Notes under the pieces: model-generated
Seen by the model: only the letters and a program-made list of their open reading frames with translations
What the model was told of the DNA's origin: nothing
Databases searched by the model: none
Translations under genes and position numbers: made by a program
Source: Diprion similis
Taxonomy: Eukaryota; Arthropoda; Insecta; Hymenoptera; Diprionidae
Length of the DNA stretch: 64,000 nt
Assembly: GCF_021155765.1 (NCBI RefSeq)
Contig: NC_060111.1
Coordinates: 9,795,981 to 9,859,980, forward strand
Direction of reading: 5' to 3'
In this document: in pieces, positions 62,544-64,000 of the stretch
Numbering within the stretch: the first letter of the stretch is position 1
How the letters are laid out: each line of letters begins with the position of its first letter

Positions 62544-62772
62544 AAAGGCCCGGTATACCTGCCGACCGGTTCAGACGCGCACCTGGCTGAGGCGGCGCGG
62601 GACCCCGACCGTCACGGAGCGCTGCACCGCTCCACAAAATATTTAATATCTCCGAAAATAATTATTTTTTCGACCTGAGACCAACGGCATTCTATTCCTA
62701 GATGTATTTTAGATTTTTCTAGATAGTTTTCAAAAAATCGATATTTTGAAGCCGTCACAGTGGTGTTGTCCC

Positions 62773-63116
62773 TTAATAGCGGGAACGCTGCTTCCAGTCA
62801 GTAAACAGGGTGGATACCGTTTGCATATAAACTTAGGATCAAAGTGATCTATGCAAATACGAAACTCTGATCCAGCTTTTTCAACACCAGCGAATGATAG
62901 CCATTTTGCACGTCCGTAATGAACACAAAAGAGATTACTGAGACAGTACATACTGCTGTATTGCGAAACAAAGCGCGATCAAGTGAACTGGACTAGATTA
63001 TGTTATTCGTCGTTGAATACTTACATTTTCGGATCTCGCGGAATAAGAAAATATGTGTGACGTGGGTGCATACGTGAGCTTTTCTTGCAGCCCTGTATCC
63101 CACATTCATGTACCAT
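62773..63116 (-). pseudogene. THAP-domain gene, 5' part (exons 1-2), interrupted by transposon
   Basis: THAP domains are C2CH zinc-dependent DNA-binding modules. Exon 1 is 63025-63116: MVHECGIQGCKKSSRMHPRH then TYFLIPRDPK, with the first Cys pair, then a GTAAGT donor. Exon 2 starts at 62956 and reads KWLSFAGVEKAG then FRICIDHFDPKFI (Cys-His pair), then LLTGSSVPAI (the AVP-like end of a THAP domain). The splice is in phase. Exon 2 is cut at the TTAA 62773-62776 and resumes at 45777. This may be a host gene or a THAP-type transposase gene; too little remains to tell. Confidence 0.7.
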
Positions 63117-63739
63117 TTTAGTTAGAGTTTTTTTAACCCGTTTTAATCGCTTTTTATGCAGCACACTGTAATCACCAAAGTTCGCACCTAATCTTCACCA
63201 CACACGTTAGTCGAATGGACGCAATGGACGCGCTTCACCCCTTTCCTTCACCCAGCAACTACGGGTGTTGTGACACCCAACTCGCCAGATGACGCTCACG
63301 GCGGCGGCTACGCGAACCTTTCACTCTACCTAATCCTCTTTGCTGCTGACAACCCGGTCGGATGATGAAAAAACATGAGTCGAGCAACTTTCTACGTAAT
63401 TTTTACTTCAAGAAAAAGTTCATGTCACGGGTCAAATATAGCGAGATGGACAACCGCATTTATCACTGATTTTATATTGATATACTGTAACGACCAGCTG
63501 GTCAGCACGCTCACGCTGGCAGCTGAGCAGCATGCATAAGGAGTTGCTACGAAGGCACTTGATTGTGAGTAAGACTGACGGTTTACGAATGCACTAGCGA
63601 GAGAGAGCATCGAGGGGGACCGAGACAGACGACTCGACCGCGACGACGACGAACGGTCAACCTTACCCGTGGACCGACGGCGGCGACGCCACTCTTGACC
63701 GGTCCGATTTCGTACAAATGGAGGTGTCTCGCTGGCACT
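63117..63739. other. THAP gene 5' flank, no gene recognised
   Basis: GC- and CpG-richer than the surrounding DNA around 63200-63360 and 63590-63700, compatible with a promoter region for the minus-strand THAP gene. TGTAACGACCAGCTGG at 63486 could start another LTR, but its other end is outside the window. A minus-strand frame at 63425-63778 is Arg/Ser-rich with no known match. Confidence 0.35.
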
Positions 63740-64000
63740 CATCACTAGTAGGCAGCACAGCGTGCCACTAAGTGACATTTACATAATTCACACCAGTAGG
63801 CAGTAAAGCACTCCACTGAGTTAGAACTGATTTTTGTAGGCCAGAAGGCAGCATAGCGTTCCTCTGTGTCTCTGATTTATTATTATAGACCCAGTAGGCG
63901 GTATAGCACCCCTTTGCGTCGCAGAGCAGTAAAGAGTATAGTACTCACCGTGTCGCAGATAAATAGGATAGGTAGTAGTAAGGAGTATAGCATTCCGCTG
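63740..64000. repeat. Irregular tandem repeats at window edge
   Basis: At least six degenerate units of the type AGTAGGCAGTATAGCRYTCC followed by an -CTG end, starting near 63748, 63793, 63842, 63892, 63930 and 63973, with spacing of about 40-50 bp. The array runs off the window. Could be a satellite, or the leader of an LTR element. Confidence 0.6.

Larger units (their letters stand above)
45778..62772 (-). mobile_element. Kolobok/Mutator-like DNA transposon, TTAA target, hosting a Polinton
   Basis: The ends are GGGACAACACCACTATGAC at the left and its near-exact reverse complement GTCACAGTGGTGTTGTCCC at the right. TTAA lies immediately outside each (45774-45777 and 62773-62776). Subtracting the inserted Polinton leaves about 2.2 kb, encoding one DDE transposase on the minus strand. 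TTAA duplication with G-rich ends fits the Kolobok superfamily. The protein resembles the family often labelled Mutator-like transposase; Mutators normally make 8-11-bp duplications, which are not seen here. Confidence 0.85.

Noticed and set aside
45778..62772. Classical Mutator 8-11-bp target duplication
   Set aside because: Flanks beyond TTAA do not match each other, whereas TTAA restores the THAP frame exactly.

Overview
The window reads as arthropod, most likely insect, nuclear DNA. It is AT-rich, its genes have GT-AG introns, and most of its length is transposable-element (TE) material. A hymenopteran or similar insect would fit, but that is inference; nothing here fixes the species. One intact conserved host gene is clear: a 14-exon protein O-mannosyltransferase 2 gene (POMT2, Drosophila 'twisted'), plus strand, 2946-19864. 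Its long introns carry a Helitron helicase fragment, several MITEs with inverted ends and a non-LTR retroelement tail. Upstream is a pair of direct repeats; the second is joined to a 770-bp near-perfect palindrome flanked by TTAA.

From 20 to 36 kb there are MITEs, a small three-exon gene of unknown function (21979-23515), a decayed zinc-finger transposase-like pseudogene (24150-26415), a long gene-free stretch, and a long inverted-repeat element (30966-35950). The left arm of that element holds two different LTR-like insertions, each with its own 4-bp target duplication. A complete hAT element of the ZMYM1-like kind (36443-40548) follows, with a perfect 8-bp target duplication and a transposase broken by two stops. 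A lone signal-peptide exon lies at 41.6 kb, and a Penelope-like inverted repeat with hammerhead-ribozyme-like cores at 42.8-43.8 kb.

The most informative region is 45.67-63.12 kb, a four-level nest. A minus-strand THAP-domain gene is split at a TTAA by a Kolobok/Mutator-like element (45778-62772). The transposase gene of that element is split, with a CTCTTC 6-bp target duplication, by a full-length Polinton/Maverick (47456-62220). The Polinton integrase is in turn split by a solo LTR (55930-57280, AAGT duplication). At each level the interrupted reading frame lines up again across the insertion, which gives a clear relative order of events.

The Polinton carries the virus-like set: protein-primed DNA polymerase B, retroviral-type integrase with chromodomain, packaging ATPase, adenain-like protease, double-jelly-roll major capsid protein, minor capsid (penton-like) protein, a phospholipase-A2-domain protein with a hydrophobic segment, and several small conserved proteins. 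Capsid-side genes form a compact minus-strand cluster (53152-49232). ATPase and integrase run on the plus strand to its right, and the polymerase converges on the integrase. Five gene starts have TATA-like boxes about 35-75 nt upstream. Most of the larger genes carry one or a few stops or frameshifts, so this copy is a recently dead endogenous virus-like element. Its ends carry an iterated motif centred on an E-box, and the left end is partly duplicated in tandem.
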